64,000 nucleotides of DNA. It comes from Watersipora subatra. Lineage: Eukaryota; Bryozoa; Gymnolaemata; Cheilostomatida; Watersiporidae. Positions 47,201 to 62,200 of the stretch are shown one piece after another. A program made the position numbers and the translations under genes. Below the pieces are notes generated by a model that worked only from the letters and a program-made list of their open reading frames with translations, made no database searches and was not told the DNA's origin. Location of the stretch: the NCBI RefSeq assembly GCF_963576615.1, contig NC_088711.1, positions 3,100,001-3,164,000 of the forward strand. The letters are read 5' to 3'. How positions within the stretch are numbered: the stretch's first letter is position 1; each line of letters begins with the position of its first letter.

Positions 47201-50200
47201 GAGTATGGGATTGTGGTAAACATGATCCTGTTTGGAGAGTATGGGATTGTGGTAAACATGATCCTTTTTGGAGGGTATGGGATTGTGGTAAACATGAGGT
47301 CCTGATAGGAGGGTATGGGATTGTGGTAAACAGGAGGTCCTGATTGGAGGGTATGGGATTGTGGTAAACATGAGGTCCTGTTAGGAGGTTATGGGATTGT
47401 GGTAAACATGAGGTCCTGTTAGGAGGGTATGGGATTGTGGTAAACATGAGGTCCTGTTTGGAGGGTATGGGATTGTGGTAAACATGAGGTCCTGTTTGGA
47501 GGGTATGGGATTGTGGTAAACATGAGGTCCTGTTAGGAGGTTATGGGATTGTGGTAAACATGAGGTCCTGTTAGGAGGGTATGGGATTGTGGTAAACATG
47601 GGGTCCTGTTAGGAGGGTATGGAATTGTGGTAAACATGATCCTGTTTGGAGAGTATGGGATTGTGGTAAACATGATCCTTTTTGGAGGGTATGGGATTGT
47701 GGTAAACATGAGGTCTCGTTCAGATTTCAATCAGATAACCCTCTCAATTTACAGAAAAAATTGGTAGTTGACAGCAGATAAAAACCGTATTCCGAGATCT
47801 TTATAAATATGTTAGTGTTTTTAGGCTATGGTAACAAACTGATTGGTATGGGCTAGAAATGTTTTATTAGATTTGTTCATGGGTCGTTAATAGAGTACAT
47901 TTGTGTCAGTCACATGTCGTTGGAAGTGACATGAAGAAGACAACCTCTCTCCTTAGCTTTCTGCAGACAGCTCTTATATAGTGTCACGCTTTAGTACTAG
48001 TAATAACAACCACCTGCACCCACCACTCATGTACCGTCTGTCTGTCTGTCTGTCTTCAGCTATTGGTCACTCCTGCTAGTTAGTTTGCTATCTATAGTAT
48101 GCTCTAAGAAACTACATTTCTTCATTAAAAGTTGTTATAATAAAAGCATTTAATATGATAATAGTTTAACTCTCAGCCGGATATCATGTAGAAGGCGGCC
48201 TCACAAGCACGAAGAACATATCTAAAAGTGTTGAGAAGTTATGAGCCTATAATATTGCTCAGCGGATCAGCACACGGAGGTAGAGATACTTGGTTGATAA
48301 GACTGGAATGTAGGCATATGCTGATAAAGTAGCTAAGCCGTGTAGAGGAAAGCATAGATACTGGATGACAATTAGTGAAAACACCAGATTCTTTTTGGAT
48401 ATTTGCCAGAGCCAGTTTCCGAACCAATAAACCATTGTCCAATCATATGATATAGTAATAGTATTTCTGACAGATATTGTCTTCTCTCTTCATCAATACT
48501 GCAGTGAGGCTCAACCTGCTTCCAACCGTTTGTAATGTGTATATGACGGTTTGCAATTGGTTAATTTTTCCCAGTAGAATTATATGTTTCTAATATCAAG
48601 GTAGTTACTAGTTACTGGGGGATGCAGTAGCGGTGGTTCTATTTTTAAGGTATATTTAAATGGAACAAGCGGCCTTCGCTGACTTGATAACAAACTGCGT
48701 CAGTAAATTACCTATGAGTCATCGTCTGCTGTCGCTGTGGGTGAAGCTTTGTTCTCCGTTATCCCTTCAGTTGGGCAGATAAATACACGCAGCTAAAAAT
48801 ATAAATGGTTTTGTTGTAGAGTTATGAAGTGATATGTGAGGTCTGATCGCCTATTCGTTTAACAAGTTATTTATTGTTTGCATAATTTATAATAGATGTT
48901 ACATAATTTAAATATATGTATTTTAAAAGTATAATTTTAGTATAACCGTTTGTAGCCATAAAGAGATTAGAAGTGTCAGCCCGTGTCTTAGGACTCCATT
49001 CACATTCCTGAAAAGCCAAATAAGTTTTAATTGTCTGCAAGGAGATGTTTTAAACACAACAGCTCAACTTCAGTTATAGCTTTGCAATTATGTAATCTGT
49101 GAAAGATTATCTACCAGAGTAAATATGCCTTGAAGGTGTGAGATTTTACTTGGTTCTACATTGTGAGGCGGTTGTCTAGATAATTATTGTAACAGCGCTT
49201 TTAATATCATGCCAGTTTGGATAGCTTTGTTAGCTTAGTTCATTACAGCGTTATAGCTTGTTCAGGACCTACCAACTCGGTAGATACCCCTCTGAATACC
49301 ATATGGGAAGAACTATTCTGAGAAGAACTATTCTCTAGGTTGCTTTTAGGCATAGTAAGCGCATCATAATTGTTTCTGCGAGAAATAATTGTGGTGTGCC
49401 TTTGCTCTTTGGATTATAAGGAAGTTTTGTTGGCAGCCATTTGCCATGCCATTTATCATCATGATTAAAAAACTGGATTTTCACTTATAAAGTTAAATAG
49501 TAAAAAATTTGACTCCAAATTTTTGCAATAGAAAGTACTGCAATATCGGCCACAATATCAAATGCGTACAACAAGAATATCCTTGACATTCGCGTGGCTC
49601 ACTTCACCCTCTGAGCCCTGATGGCCGGTATTTCAGCACTGCGTAGGCTGTGTCAGGAACCTTAACAGCAGGTATAACCGCCGGTATAATGGCATCCACA
49701 TGGCTCTGTTTACAAATGCTGTTTCTAAGTAACAGCGTAAACCAATCAAATTAATTTTTGCATAAGGCGTGAGACTAGAAATCTTACTTCCATTTTTTAC
49801 CATTTTAAAATATTTTCGTCTACTTCCTTCATTATAATAACCATTTTACCGAGACAGTATCGTGAAAAAATTGATTCGACTAGTTGGTTACTATGTGATG
49901 ATAATTGTAATGCAGATGGAGAGTTATATGATACTACTTATAATTCTCCAGATTATTCTGAGTCATAAAATGAAAATAATAAACATGTGCTCGATAGATA
50001 AGATGCTACTTTAACGAGTTTTAGAAATTTTTAAAATATATGAATTTTTATGGTAAACCTTCTATTTTTGGACAAATAGCCCAGGGATACTGACAGACAT
50101 TGGCAAAGGCCAGGGTTTTTAGGGTTAGAGATATAGTTGGGCCATGATCAGTTGAAATAATATGTTAACACCATATTGTTCAACATAGTCTTCTGTAGAA

Positions 50201-53200
50201 TCACTAAATCTCTGGTCATTTGAAGCATCAGTTTTCGGGTAATTAGGTGAAATGTACATGCATATTTGGACACGATTTGAAAACAGCTACTACGGTTTCA
50301 ATTTGATGACATAAACAGGGTTGCATGTTATTGCTTACAAAATGTTAGTCTGAGTTCCTAAATGGTTCAACCAATCATAATCTATTTCTGGAGTATAGAT
50401 CTTTTACATGCAGTATGTGTAGGACATTGTCAGCTGTACATTCGGGCAGCGCTGATAACGTTTACTGAAACTATAGTTGGAATTGACCTTGAACGACGAA
50501 CTCTGCCCACATGTCAATGGAATATTTTATGTGATATTAGTCTGCAAGCCCATTGAAATGATGATATTGTGATCAATAACGAAAGTAGAGGCAAGTGATA
50601 GTAATCTCTGATCTGTCTCGACTACAATTTAGTTTTGGTCTGTAGGATAACTGAGGAGTCCAGCTATGAGTTCTATTATGTAAGGTTTGTCCACTCATTG
50701 GTCAGCTGTTGTCAGCCACATATAATCTTGCAACTTGTGGTCTTTCACTATTTCCACTGTTACCAATTGGTAACATCCTGTGTGTATATGGTCACTTACC
50801 GCAGCGCTTCACACACACTCATTTGAATTATACCCCATATGTTGGTTCCCTCGTGATACAGTTTCAAAAGGAGACAAATACCAGGCTAATCGTATATGTA
50901 AATACGATTAGCCATAATGAATTTGATTGGCCAATACCACTAGTAAACAAATGGATAATGTAAACAAAGAGTTACATGACAGATTCCTCTGCAGAAATCT
51001 CGGCTCCAAATTCCATTCTATGTAGCTTGAAAAGTCTGTCTAAGGTAGGCAGACCAGTCTTTACCAAGGAGCCGTAGTTACGGGTCAGCGCTGGAAATCT
51101 GTTATAATAAGCGGCTAACTACATGATTCAGTCTCACGACCTGTCATGTGAGGTCATTGCATGAGCACTTTTGTATGGCAATATTTGAGTCAGGTCATTG
51201 GTTTAATGATTGGGAAACTAGTGGCCAGCACCTCATGCTATGTTAGCTAGATGAAGCGTGTGACATAATTCCTTTGCAGGACACTTGCAGTCACTGGCTG
51301 TCAGTCGCAGTCATGTCCATACCCACTTCACTAGCTAACATGTGACCTTCTATGAAGCATGAGGATATAGCGATCATATAGGTTTATATCGGTCTGTGGG
51401 TGTATAGCTGAGTATTTTAAAGGGGTGTTTCAACAACTTTAATACAAATGAGAATTTTTCACGTATTGTTATTAGTAAATGTGTCTGTTTATGGTGAAGT
51501 TGGCCATTATTGGTCTAAAGAGGTCAATATAAGCTTTCTGTTTGATATCCGTGTGCTACAGCAACTATTTCAAATTTTTGATAACATCTGATAAGTGTGT
51601 CCTCGAATTCTAAGCTTACAGCTGATAGCTTACAAGCATTTTCAAGGTTACCGCAATATTGGCATCATTGGCATTCCAGATAGACTTGCTTTTATCTTTT
51701 TGTTAGTTATGAAATTTCCACTTAAAACAGCAAGCATCTGGTTACAGCCAATTGGGTCCTTCCTGAGGTCTTTCAGCTCTTTATCGCAGCTGTTAGTAAC
51801 AGTTGTAAGTGATATCAGTTATAGGATTTCACACACACCTCCCATCATTGACTATGAACTACATGAGAAAACTTGACCTTCAGAATGTCACTAGGCTTCC
51901 TTCATATTTTAGACTAAACTGGATGTCTGTAGGCTAGATATTCTAGAGTTCAAATATTTTTACATTTATTATATTAACTCGTTAAGCATAACTCAAATAA
52001 GTGCAGACGGAGTCGTCTGCTCATGATAAGCTCGACACCAGTATTTATCGATAATTTTGTAATCCCTTCATCACAAAGTGATATTGACTTTGCTAGGAAC
52101 GCTGTTATAATTTGAACAACAATTCAAACAATAATTTGTCAACAAAATCTCCTGCTACTGACATAGCACTAATGACCATTCTATGTAGCTGCACATTTGG
52201 TATGCCGGTCAGGAGTACTTGGTTCGAATGACATCAAGTGCTCCCTGAGATGCAAGGGGGATAACCACTTGTTGTTTTCTTATTTCAATTATTAACAAAA
52301 TTATATAATCACGTTTTAGACTCAGGTCTGTACTGGTCACAAATGACAAAAGGTCAGCCGTACTGTACGATGCCCTACAGGCTGCCGTCAATAGCCTGTT
52401 ATTATGTGAAATAAAAATGGAATAATTAACGATACAGACATTTTGGTATTTGCATTAATTTAAAATATCTTCCACACCTTGACTCACCATTTATCTTGTG
52501 GCCGGCATGTTCGTTGTACTGAGTGAAAGGTGGTAAGACGAATAATATTAAACAGGAAGTAGTCATTTACTTTGGTCTCCAATCTCACAGGTACATAAAG
52601 AGGATTCGTAAAAACAGTGTGCGGCTGATAGCCAACTGGTGTCGACAGATACTCAAGGGACTTGTCTTTCTGCACACCCGTACTCCTCCTGTCATCCACC
52701 GAGACCTCAAGTGTGACAACTTCTTTATCAATGGACAATCCGGCAGGGTGAAGATAGGTGACTTGGGATTGGCTATCCTTAAGCCCCAGGACCACGCGTC
52801 GACTGTTATAGGTAGGAATGACCCAGATAAAATAAACCTCAAGTCCTCAAGATGTTTCTTGTAAATAGGGGTCTAGACAAAATTGGAAACCACAAAAGTT
52901 GTGCATCCACTCTCATAGTCAGAATCCTAGCACATTGCTGACAACCCAGCAAATAGTTTTTTTCTATGTCCCTCAAAACTATGTCCCAATTCTTATAAGG
53001 GGTAGCTCTATGCACCAATCCTTATAAGGGGTAGCTCTATGTCCCAATTCTTATAAGGGATAGCTCTATGCACCAATCCTTATAAGGGGTAGCTCTATGT
53101 CCCAATTCTTATAAGGGGTAGCTCTATGCACCAATCCTTATAAGGGGTAGCTCTATGTCCCAATTCTTATAAGGGATAGCTCTATGCACCAATCCTTATA

Positions 53201-56200
53201 ACGGGTAGCTCTATGTCCCAATTCTTATAAGGGGTAGCTCTATGCACCAATCCTTATAAGGGGTAGCTCTATGCACCAATCCTTATAAGGGGTAGCTCTA
53301 TGCCAGAGAAATTACACCTCATTAAAGATTAACTTTTCCAAAATTTTAGTAGTCTATCAAAAAGTATCGATATTTTTCTATCATTTGCTTGATAAAAAAT
53401 ATCATTGTGTCTTTGCTGTTTGAAGTGATCCGATTGCCAGGATGTTTCTAGATTGAAATCGATAAAACTTGATTGTGGTTAAAATGCGCAGAAGATAAAT
53501 ACAAGCGAAATGACGTCACTAGCTGTTATCGTCGCTAGAGTTGATAGTGGCTAATGCGTTCAAGTTGCCTGTTTACGCGGCTCTATTCTGTCCACATCTT
53601 TGCAACTATAGACGTCTTAATTACACTTTCACTTGATCGGAGCGTTTTAACCACGATCAGGTTTGTTGATTTTAATCTTGAAACCTCCTGATGGTCAAAT
53701 AACCTCAAACATCCAAAACAATTGCAAATGATAGAAAAATACTAATACTTTTTGATAAAATCAGGGTTGGGAAAAACCATGGTTTCATGTAAAAACCGAA
53801 TAAACCATGCTTTTTTGTTTAAACCGGTTTTCATTCTTTCAACCATTTTTTATGGTTTAAACCGGTTTTTAGGGTTTAAACCGGTTTATATAAATTGACC
53901 AAGGTTTTTGCAATTTCAAGTCTAATTAACATCACTTACTATAGCTGCATGATTGAGTATTGAACATACATATGTGGAATCATCTGTTAAAGATGGTACT
54001 GTGGGAGTTGTAATGAGAAAAGGCGAGAAAACATGGAAATTTCAGAATGAACCTCTAATCAAACATGATCGATGAAATACAGAGCAGAAATCTTATCACA
54101 TAAAGTGAATATATTACATACAGCTCTATGTATAAGTAGGAATTTTAATCCCAATGATTAACTGTGTGGTACTGAAGGGCAGAGCACAGTGATCTACATT
54201 TACTAAAATTGAAGCAAAAAAGTTGTAAATCCGTAAGAGTGGTAGTAGTAGATACAATATGTGACTGAATATGTGCTTAGGTATTTTGGTCATATGATAA
54301 ATTAATACAAGTTTTCCAGCTTTCTCTGTGCTCAGTCTATTTCTGACTTTTGAATAGACCCAAATGTTGATAATATCCGCTCAATACTAGCACTAGAGTT
54401 GATTTTTTGAAACACAAAATACTTGATAAACTGAATTCTAATAATCCAACTACTTTGGCTTGTGCCCACTAAATGAAATATTAGTTTGCAAATTTAAAGC
54501 TTTTGCCCAAAAGGATTTTATTGTTCTAATTTCTAATTATAAGTAATCCTCTCTCACTGGCCAGGCTTGAGAAAGCTTTCATTCATTATTAGAGACAATG
54601 ATGGGATTAGTATATTTCACATGGTTTTCGTATTTCATCAGTCAAGGGATCATCATGTCACTTGATACAACCAATTGAAAATAAAATTCACTGATTCATT
54701 GTTGTGCTAGAATTTAATGTAGTTGCAACTTGAGCTCTACCACCACCTTACTACTACGTGCTAAATGAACTTCCACAGCTGATAATTATATAGAATTGCA
54801 TTTCTACCACACAGGAACCATTTGGAGCCTAAAATATTATTTTTTCACACAAAAATAACGAAAAACTATAAAAACCGGTTTTTTGGCTGGTTTAAACCGG
54901 ATTTAAACCCGGTTTAAACCAGGTTTAAATCCGGTTTAAACCAAGTCAACCCAGGATAAAATCTACAAAGGCTTTGTGCAGGTTCATGTTAAAGCTACAG
55001 AATCTTGCATCAATTTTCATAGAAGGGGGCTAGACAAATTACACCTTGTTAAGCCTTAGGACCTCACATCTATTAATATAGAAGGGCTAGAGAAATTACA
55101 CCTTGTTAACCCTTAGGACCTCACATCTATTAATATAGAGAGGTTAGAGAAATTACACCTTGTTAAGCCTTAGGACCTCACATCTATTAATGTAGAGGGG
55201 CTAGAGAAATTACACCTTGTTAAGCCTTAGGACCTCACATCTATTAATATAGAGGAGCTAGGGAAAATCTACCTCTTCAGTATGGTATTTATTGATACTC
55301 TCAGCTACAAGTCACTAGAATTTAGCCAGCTGCAACTAGCACCTTGTCTCTCAACTATGCTGTTGCACATCTCTGGCTACACTTGCAGGAACGCCAGAGT
55401 TCATGGCACCAGAAATGTATGACGGGCAGTATGATGAATCAGCGGACGTGTATGCCTTTGGCCTATGTATGCTAGAGATGCTCACATCTGAGTATCCTTA
55501 CAAGGAATGCACAAACCTGGGCCAGATCATGCGCAAAGTAACGAAGGTGAGCTCATGACATTCTTGCCTTCTCTAGCAATGAGTCACCAACATTACAGGT
55601 TGTGTTGATATGTCTGTACGTGAGAGATTGACCAGGATGTGGTATATATATGGTACTTAATTGCTTTCTGAAAATACGTCCCGAATTCTCATAAGCAAGA
55701 TAAGGAATTGTTCATTTTTTGGTAAAAGACAGCACTAGACCTCCAACATTATATGTAGCTTTTCTGTAACTGAAGCGTATCTGTATAATTATACACGTAT
55801 ATTGTTTTATTGGTCAATGGCGCAAGCTATGATGCCTTTCATCAAATTGTATTCGATGGATGGTGTCAGTATTCACTTGAGTGATCGTTGTTAGTGTTGA
55901 AAACAGGACACGGGAAAATAATTGCCTGAAGCGTGAGAATTCTTTTGTGACTCGCTCATCACGCTATGGGACACGCTTACCCGTCTCTCGTAAATCCTTC
56001 TAGAAATCCTTCTTTGGTGCCACTAGCAATTTAGCCTGTATAAGAGTTTATGCCCTGCACAACTCTAGCTAACTTTCATCGCAGCAACACCTGTTTTAGT
56101 CAAGTAAAAATATATTTAAAAGTTTAGTTTTGCTCTAGGTACAGCATTAAATCACAGTCAATCACAGTGCCTTTTGGTAGACTAACAGCAGTAAATCACA

Positions 56201-59200
56201 GTGCCTTTTGGTAGACTAACAGCAGTAAATCACAGTGCCTTTTGGTAGACTAACAGCAGTAAATCACAGTGCTTTTTGGTAGACTAACAGCAGTAAATCA
56301 CAGTGCTTTTTGGTAGACTAACAGCAGTAAATCACAGTGCCTTTTGGTAGACTAACAGCAATTGTATTGTTGATAAAAAGAATCGTCTCCTTCACATTAT
56401 TAAAAGTTATAACTAAGAATAAATATAAAACATGTCACATCGAAATAAGCAACACTATTTACATTTCAAATTCCTTGTTTGATTAGCTGATCCTTTGGAA
56501 GCTAGTCATCGAACCCATGCGACTGCAGAGAAAGACTTTTCCAAGATACTTCAATGTTTGTAAATATTAATTATTTGTTGCATTGATTCGTACTGTTGCG
56601 TTTGGTATGGATTGCCAATTGAGAATAACGGATCATTGAGTGCGCGTGTGTATACATTTATTTCCTCTGACTGTAAAACTGCAACATAAAATGTGCATAT
56701 TAAATGCAGGTATATAGTATGTACAATAAACTCAGCGTTACATCAAACCCAACAAGAGATAAACTCACATTTTTCTCCAAACCTTTCACAAACATGTGAA
56801 AGGTTTATGCAGAACCTTTCACATGTTTTTGTATTTATTGCTCGTCAACAATTATAAAAATGGGTGTTTCTATCAACACAACTTCTACACATATTTGGTT
56901 GAGAGAATACAAAGAAGTTCTGATATTCAAACTACAATAAAAATTATTAGTGTTTCATCCGATTCGCGCATAAACATTCTGTCTAGGTAAAAACATACTA
57001 TATTAAACCAAACTCTGGATGAGCCTGTGAAATAACAGACTTTGGCTTCTTCTTCTAATATTTCCATGAAACATTGTAAATTATTTAATTATTCGACTGA
57101 TTTAGAGCTTTGATAGTTTGCTTTACTTCAACCGACTTTGTAATGACGTCAGAGCATCAAATACTGTTACAAAACTTCTCCCTTTAAACTCATTTACTCT
57201 TCACTGAAAGTTGGTGGTGCTGAGCAACTTCTCACTGCTCCTGCTGCCAAATATCTCTGTTTGACAGATTCATTCAATCTTCTTGAATGCACCTGTCAGC
57301 TTCTAGAATTTAAGTTTATCCCGCTGCTGTCAAGAACTGAGTGAAGAACAGATATACTGTGTCGAGATACAGATACACAGCATTTTAATTGTATGTTATG
57401 TACGCGCGCCGGTACTTGCAGGGACTCAAGCCTGACAGCTTCTACAAGATCGATGACCCAGGAATTAGAGAGGTGATCATGCTATGCATTCAGAGGGAAC
57501 CGAAAGATCGGTAAGGATATGGCTGCCTACCAGCCACTACCTGTCAGTTTCTATAGCTCCCTCACCTATCGGGTGCATTACCCATTTATAATGGCACTAA
57601 CCGTCTGTCAAGTATAAGCAGGTGCTCTTATTCACTGTTACACAAGGACAGAGTCATTGCATAGTAAACGGACCAGCACTAGCCATTATATAATGCTAAT
57701 GCATCATACAATACATCATACATACAATACATCATACAATCCAATAATCAAACTGGAATAATAGATATACCTTTACATCAATTTTCATGTAATTTCAATT
57801 TTCTCTACATATAAATGTTTTAACCTAACAAATGTTTGTCTTGCTTTATGATGTAATTTCCAACGTATGACATCCAAAATGGGTTGAGAAATAAATGGTT
57901 CTATAAGGAATAGTGAAACGAGCGGTTAGAAATTAAAAAATGATTAATTGAGCTCTTATAGAGCTTTAAGTTTTGGTATTTAGTTTTTTGCATAAGTATA
58001 TATAATACATAAGTATATATAATACATAAGTATATATAATACATAAGTATATATAATACATAAGTTTTGGTGCTTTGTATAGCTCCCCGAAGTATTTATC
58101 ATTACATTTTTGAGCTGAAAACCAAATTAAATCAAACGCAGTAAATTTTTCTTAAAATACTTACTCTGACATAGGACAGGCGGATGATGTCCACATACGA
58201 AGCGAATAATGGAAAGGATTAACTTTGTATGTCGAGGTTTGGCTTTGCCACAGCTATCACACAGTTTGTACAAAATTAAGATTTGGTTACAATAACTTCT
58301 ACTAGGTGATAGTTGTTTAATCAGAGGTATCATATGCTAGTTGCTTGTCACACTGCACATCATAAATCTGTTGGTACTGTACATTGTTGGTCAAAGGTCA
58401 AGGCCATTTGAGGCAGCTGCTTTTGTGTTTTTATAATTTTCTTTCAGGTAAAATTTGATGAGATAAGTAATGACTAGTTGCGTCTGACACGCCGTTACTC
58501 TTTTTTATGAAGGCCTACTGCCGCGGAGTTGCTCACCCTTGACTTCTTCCATGACTGGTCAGTGCGTATGACCTGTTCATTGACGGACTCAGCCGATGTG
58601 CTTCGATTCAGGGTGACAGACGATGTGATTCGCTTGAGGACTGATCAGAAAAAGCAGGCTGAAGAGGTGCAGTTTAACTTCAACCTCAAAACTGACAACC
58701 TCGATGATGTTGTTCAGAAGTTGGTAAGCCGCGAGACACGTCCCTCACTTGTGCTAAATACTGAGCTGGAAGTTCACCAAATCTAATTATTATTAGGGCT
58801 GGCCTCACAAATTCTATTTCCTTGACAGCTGTACCAGTTGAACACTGGTAGAATTCAAGGCATAGGTGACAGCCTAGGACTTCATTAATAATCTTTTCTT
58901 TTGTCTTCAAGCCCTCAGCCTTTTGACAATTCATTTTGCATTCATTTGCATTACCTAGGTCAATTGCGGCCACTTGGATGAGGGTAACACAAAGGTTGGG
59001 AAAAAGAAGATGCTCGAACACATAGCGTACTACCGGGATCAGAAACAGATTCGCAGCCACTCATTGTCTGATGCTAACCAGTTTGAGCATTCCAGCGATT
59101 ACTCACGCCAGGTTTCTGAGCCTCAAGCTTTGACTGGCAAGCGCAAAAGTGATGACCTAAGCGCTTCCAGTGGCAGCCTGGTCGGAGAAACTGTCACTGC

Positions 59201-62200
59201 TGGTGAACTGTCTAGTAAGCATACTGGGCCAAGCCAACCCGGAGTAAGTAACTATGTACATCGCTTCTACTTGTTGTCTTAGTGAGGACAGGGCTGGTTA
59301 ATATCTTTTCCTGTCTTCTTGAAGTCAAACATCTGTTTGCAACTTTTTGCAATTTTCTGCATACCCTTAGAGATAATTTTGGTGGTTTCATCCAAACCTT
59401 CTTGTAAATCAAATCATCCACGGTGAAGGCATAAGGTTTACCACCTGGCGACCAAACTGAAGGCTCCCCAGTGCACAAATCCCCACCAAAGCTCGCAAAT
59501 ATCAGCCACATCTCTTCGTACTCAACTCAGAAAATTAATGTCGGTCTAGCTAATTCCTGTCGTGGTGTCTCGATTAACTCAAGCGTTTGTGAAGGAATAA
59601 AGGGAATATTGGCTTTGCTAATAATAGGTTGTCCAATCAGAGGCCGGCTTCAGCTGCATCGCTGAACCAACTTAGTATGACCCCTGAAGGTTTAGTGGTG
59701 GGGCACTGACTCAGTTAAAATTTGGCAACTCCTTTATCGGTTTTAAGGTTGAGAAGTTAAAAATAGAGTTGAAAATAAATCCTCACTGTCGCTATAAATC
59801 CTTACTCTAGCCATAAATCCTTACTCTAGCTATCCAAAGTAGACAGTTGGAGCCACAAGTAGACAGCCATACCAATATGACTTTGTGTTTGTCATTTACT
59901 TGCTCCACTACTCAGTCTCTAAGCGTTCCAAATGAATATAAATTGTTTCACACAAAAATTACCCTTGATAAAAGTAGTGTTATCTCCCCACAATCACCTT
60001 TGCCAAGTGTGTAGATTGCTATTGTCACTTCCTTCAAGGTTCATAACTTGTTTTTGTGCAAAAGTACAATTAGGAGATGTGGAAGAATGTTGCAGAAGTT
60101 TCTGAAAAAGTAGGGTTTCGGGCTGTTGTCCTTCCTTTTATTTTTTCATTTCACATAATGACGTGTCTGCTCTAACTGCTTCTGAATGAAGATATAAACC
60201 CCCGTGTTTTATTATGTTAAACCATTGCAGTGTTTTAACATGTTAAACCATTGCAGTAGTTTAACATGTTAAACCATTGCAGTGTTTTAACATGTTAAAC
60301 CATTGCAGTGTTTTAACATGTTAAACCATTGCAGTGTTTTAACATGTTAAACCATTGCAGTAGTTTAACATGTTAAACCATTGCAGTGTTTTAACACGTT
60401 AAACCATTGCAGTGTTTTAACATGTTAAACCATTGCAGTGTTTTAACATGTTAAAACACTGCAATGGTTTAACATGTTAAAACACTGCAATGGTTTAATG
60501 ATGAAATCGATGGCGATGCTCTCTTCAATATGCTCCTTTTCCACAAAAGACACTTCAAATCTGCATCGATTTTCATAATTTAAATCTTATACCAAAACCA
60601 TTTGACTAACAAAATTCTACACGATTCTGCAGAGCTTTTAGATTAAAGACGGAGGTCAATAGACCATACCTACTTCTTGTTCCATTATCCCATTGTTATT
60701 AACATTGCGTATTAGGAGTTGTCTGTCACTGACCCTTACAGTCTTTCGGGGGCATTTAAAAATGGAATAAAACAGATTGCTAAACACTAGACTTTCAACA
60801 AAACTTTTGTATTTCTGCCTCAGCAATCAACATAATATTATTCCTTATACATGTATTATAAGAGAGCAGTAAACGATTTTTATGCAGATAGGTCATATCC
60901 TGTTCCACGCTGAACTGAATGTGAGCAGTTTTAAGTTAATTACTAGTTGCAAGGTTTATGTAGTTGGTCTTGCATTTATATAGGTTTAAACGTTTCCTTT
61001 AATAACGATACTCATGCTAGCCATGTGTAGAATTAATTACATACAAAAATAGGTCATGGCACTGGTTTCAAGAGTTCTGTCAGCATTGTCATTCAATAGT
61101 TCAATAGTTCAATAGTACTAGTCAGGTCAGCATGACTCAGCTTTTACATTCTGCTCGTCCCAATCTACACTCTATCACCATCACTCTACTACTTGTCTTT
61201 TATCTCTATTCCGTAAGGTCATACAAAATGTTCATTTGGATGGCTGTTGCGAAACATTGGAATATGCTTGCTGTATGCGAATCACGTTTAAATGCTTCAT
61301 GAAATATCTCGCTAGACAATGTTGTACTCACGCCTCCTCTCCCATCTCCTTTCTCACGCTTATTTCTTGTATCCTCGTATCTTACTCTTCTCTTTCTCTC
61401 GCTTCCATTTCTTTCATTGAACATCTCTTCTATTGTACCCATGTTGCTGTCACCTTTATTTGGCTCATACAGGCTGGAAATGTAACCGGTGTGCAAAGGA
61501 AAAAGTCGGTTACTGCAAGTTCAAGCAAAGACTCGTAAGTGCATCTAGCGAACCAAGTAATTTTCATTCAATATGCGTATATCTCTATGCTAGTAGAGCT
61601 GTATGTTTGTTGAATCGCTGTTCTGGCCTGAGCTTCATCATTCTAACAGTTCAACCCTTTTGGTCAGGGAGCAACACAAAAAGGTGGAGAAGCGCAAGGT
61701 CATGGTCTTGATAGATGCTATAGGGACAGAGGATGGATCTACCGTAGTTGATTGTGAATTGCACACCGGGAAGGCGACAGTCACTTTCAGATTCAACTGC
61801 GATGAGGACAATGCCGCTGATATAGCTCAGAACCTGGTAGGTCTTTCCTCCGACCGTCCATTGGATATCGCTTCCGTTCTCTGCTGTGTAATCTTGTTTG
61901 TTTCAAGTAAAGATGTTGCTAGGCAGCAAGGTCTTGCAAGGTCCTGTTCATTTGCGTCTGTAAAACTCTCTCTTGTTAAAATCGTTTGCAGTAAATTAAG
62001 GCAAGAGCTGAGTGTGACATCGAGACGCTGTCTCAATTTTCTGTTCTCAAATTAGCAACTGTTTTCTCATTTAGAGTTAACTGCTCAGGTTTTAGGTGTA
62101 TCTCCTCATTTACCAGACATGTTCGGAATCAGCTGAAAGGAGGCATTCATTACAAATTGAATCTTTGTTTCAGGTGGAGTACCTTCCTAGCAGAGAACAG

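Noticed and set aside
46847-47730. Five overlapping minus-strand ORFs of 65-174 codons with MFTTIPYPP-type repeats
   Set aside because: All are frames of the 36-38-bp minisatellite inside a WNK intron; overlap of several frames shows low stop density, not genes.
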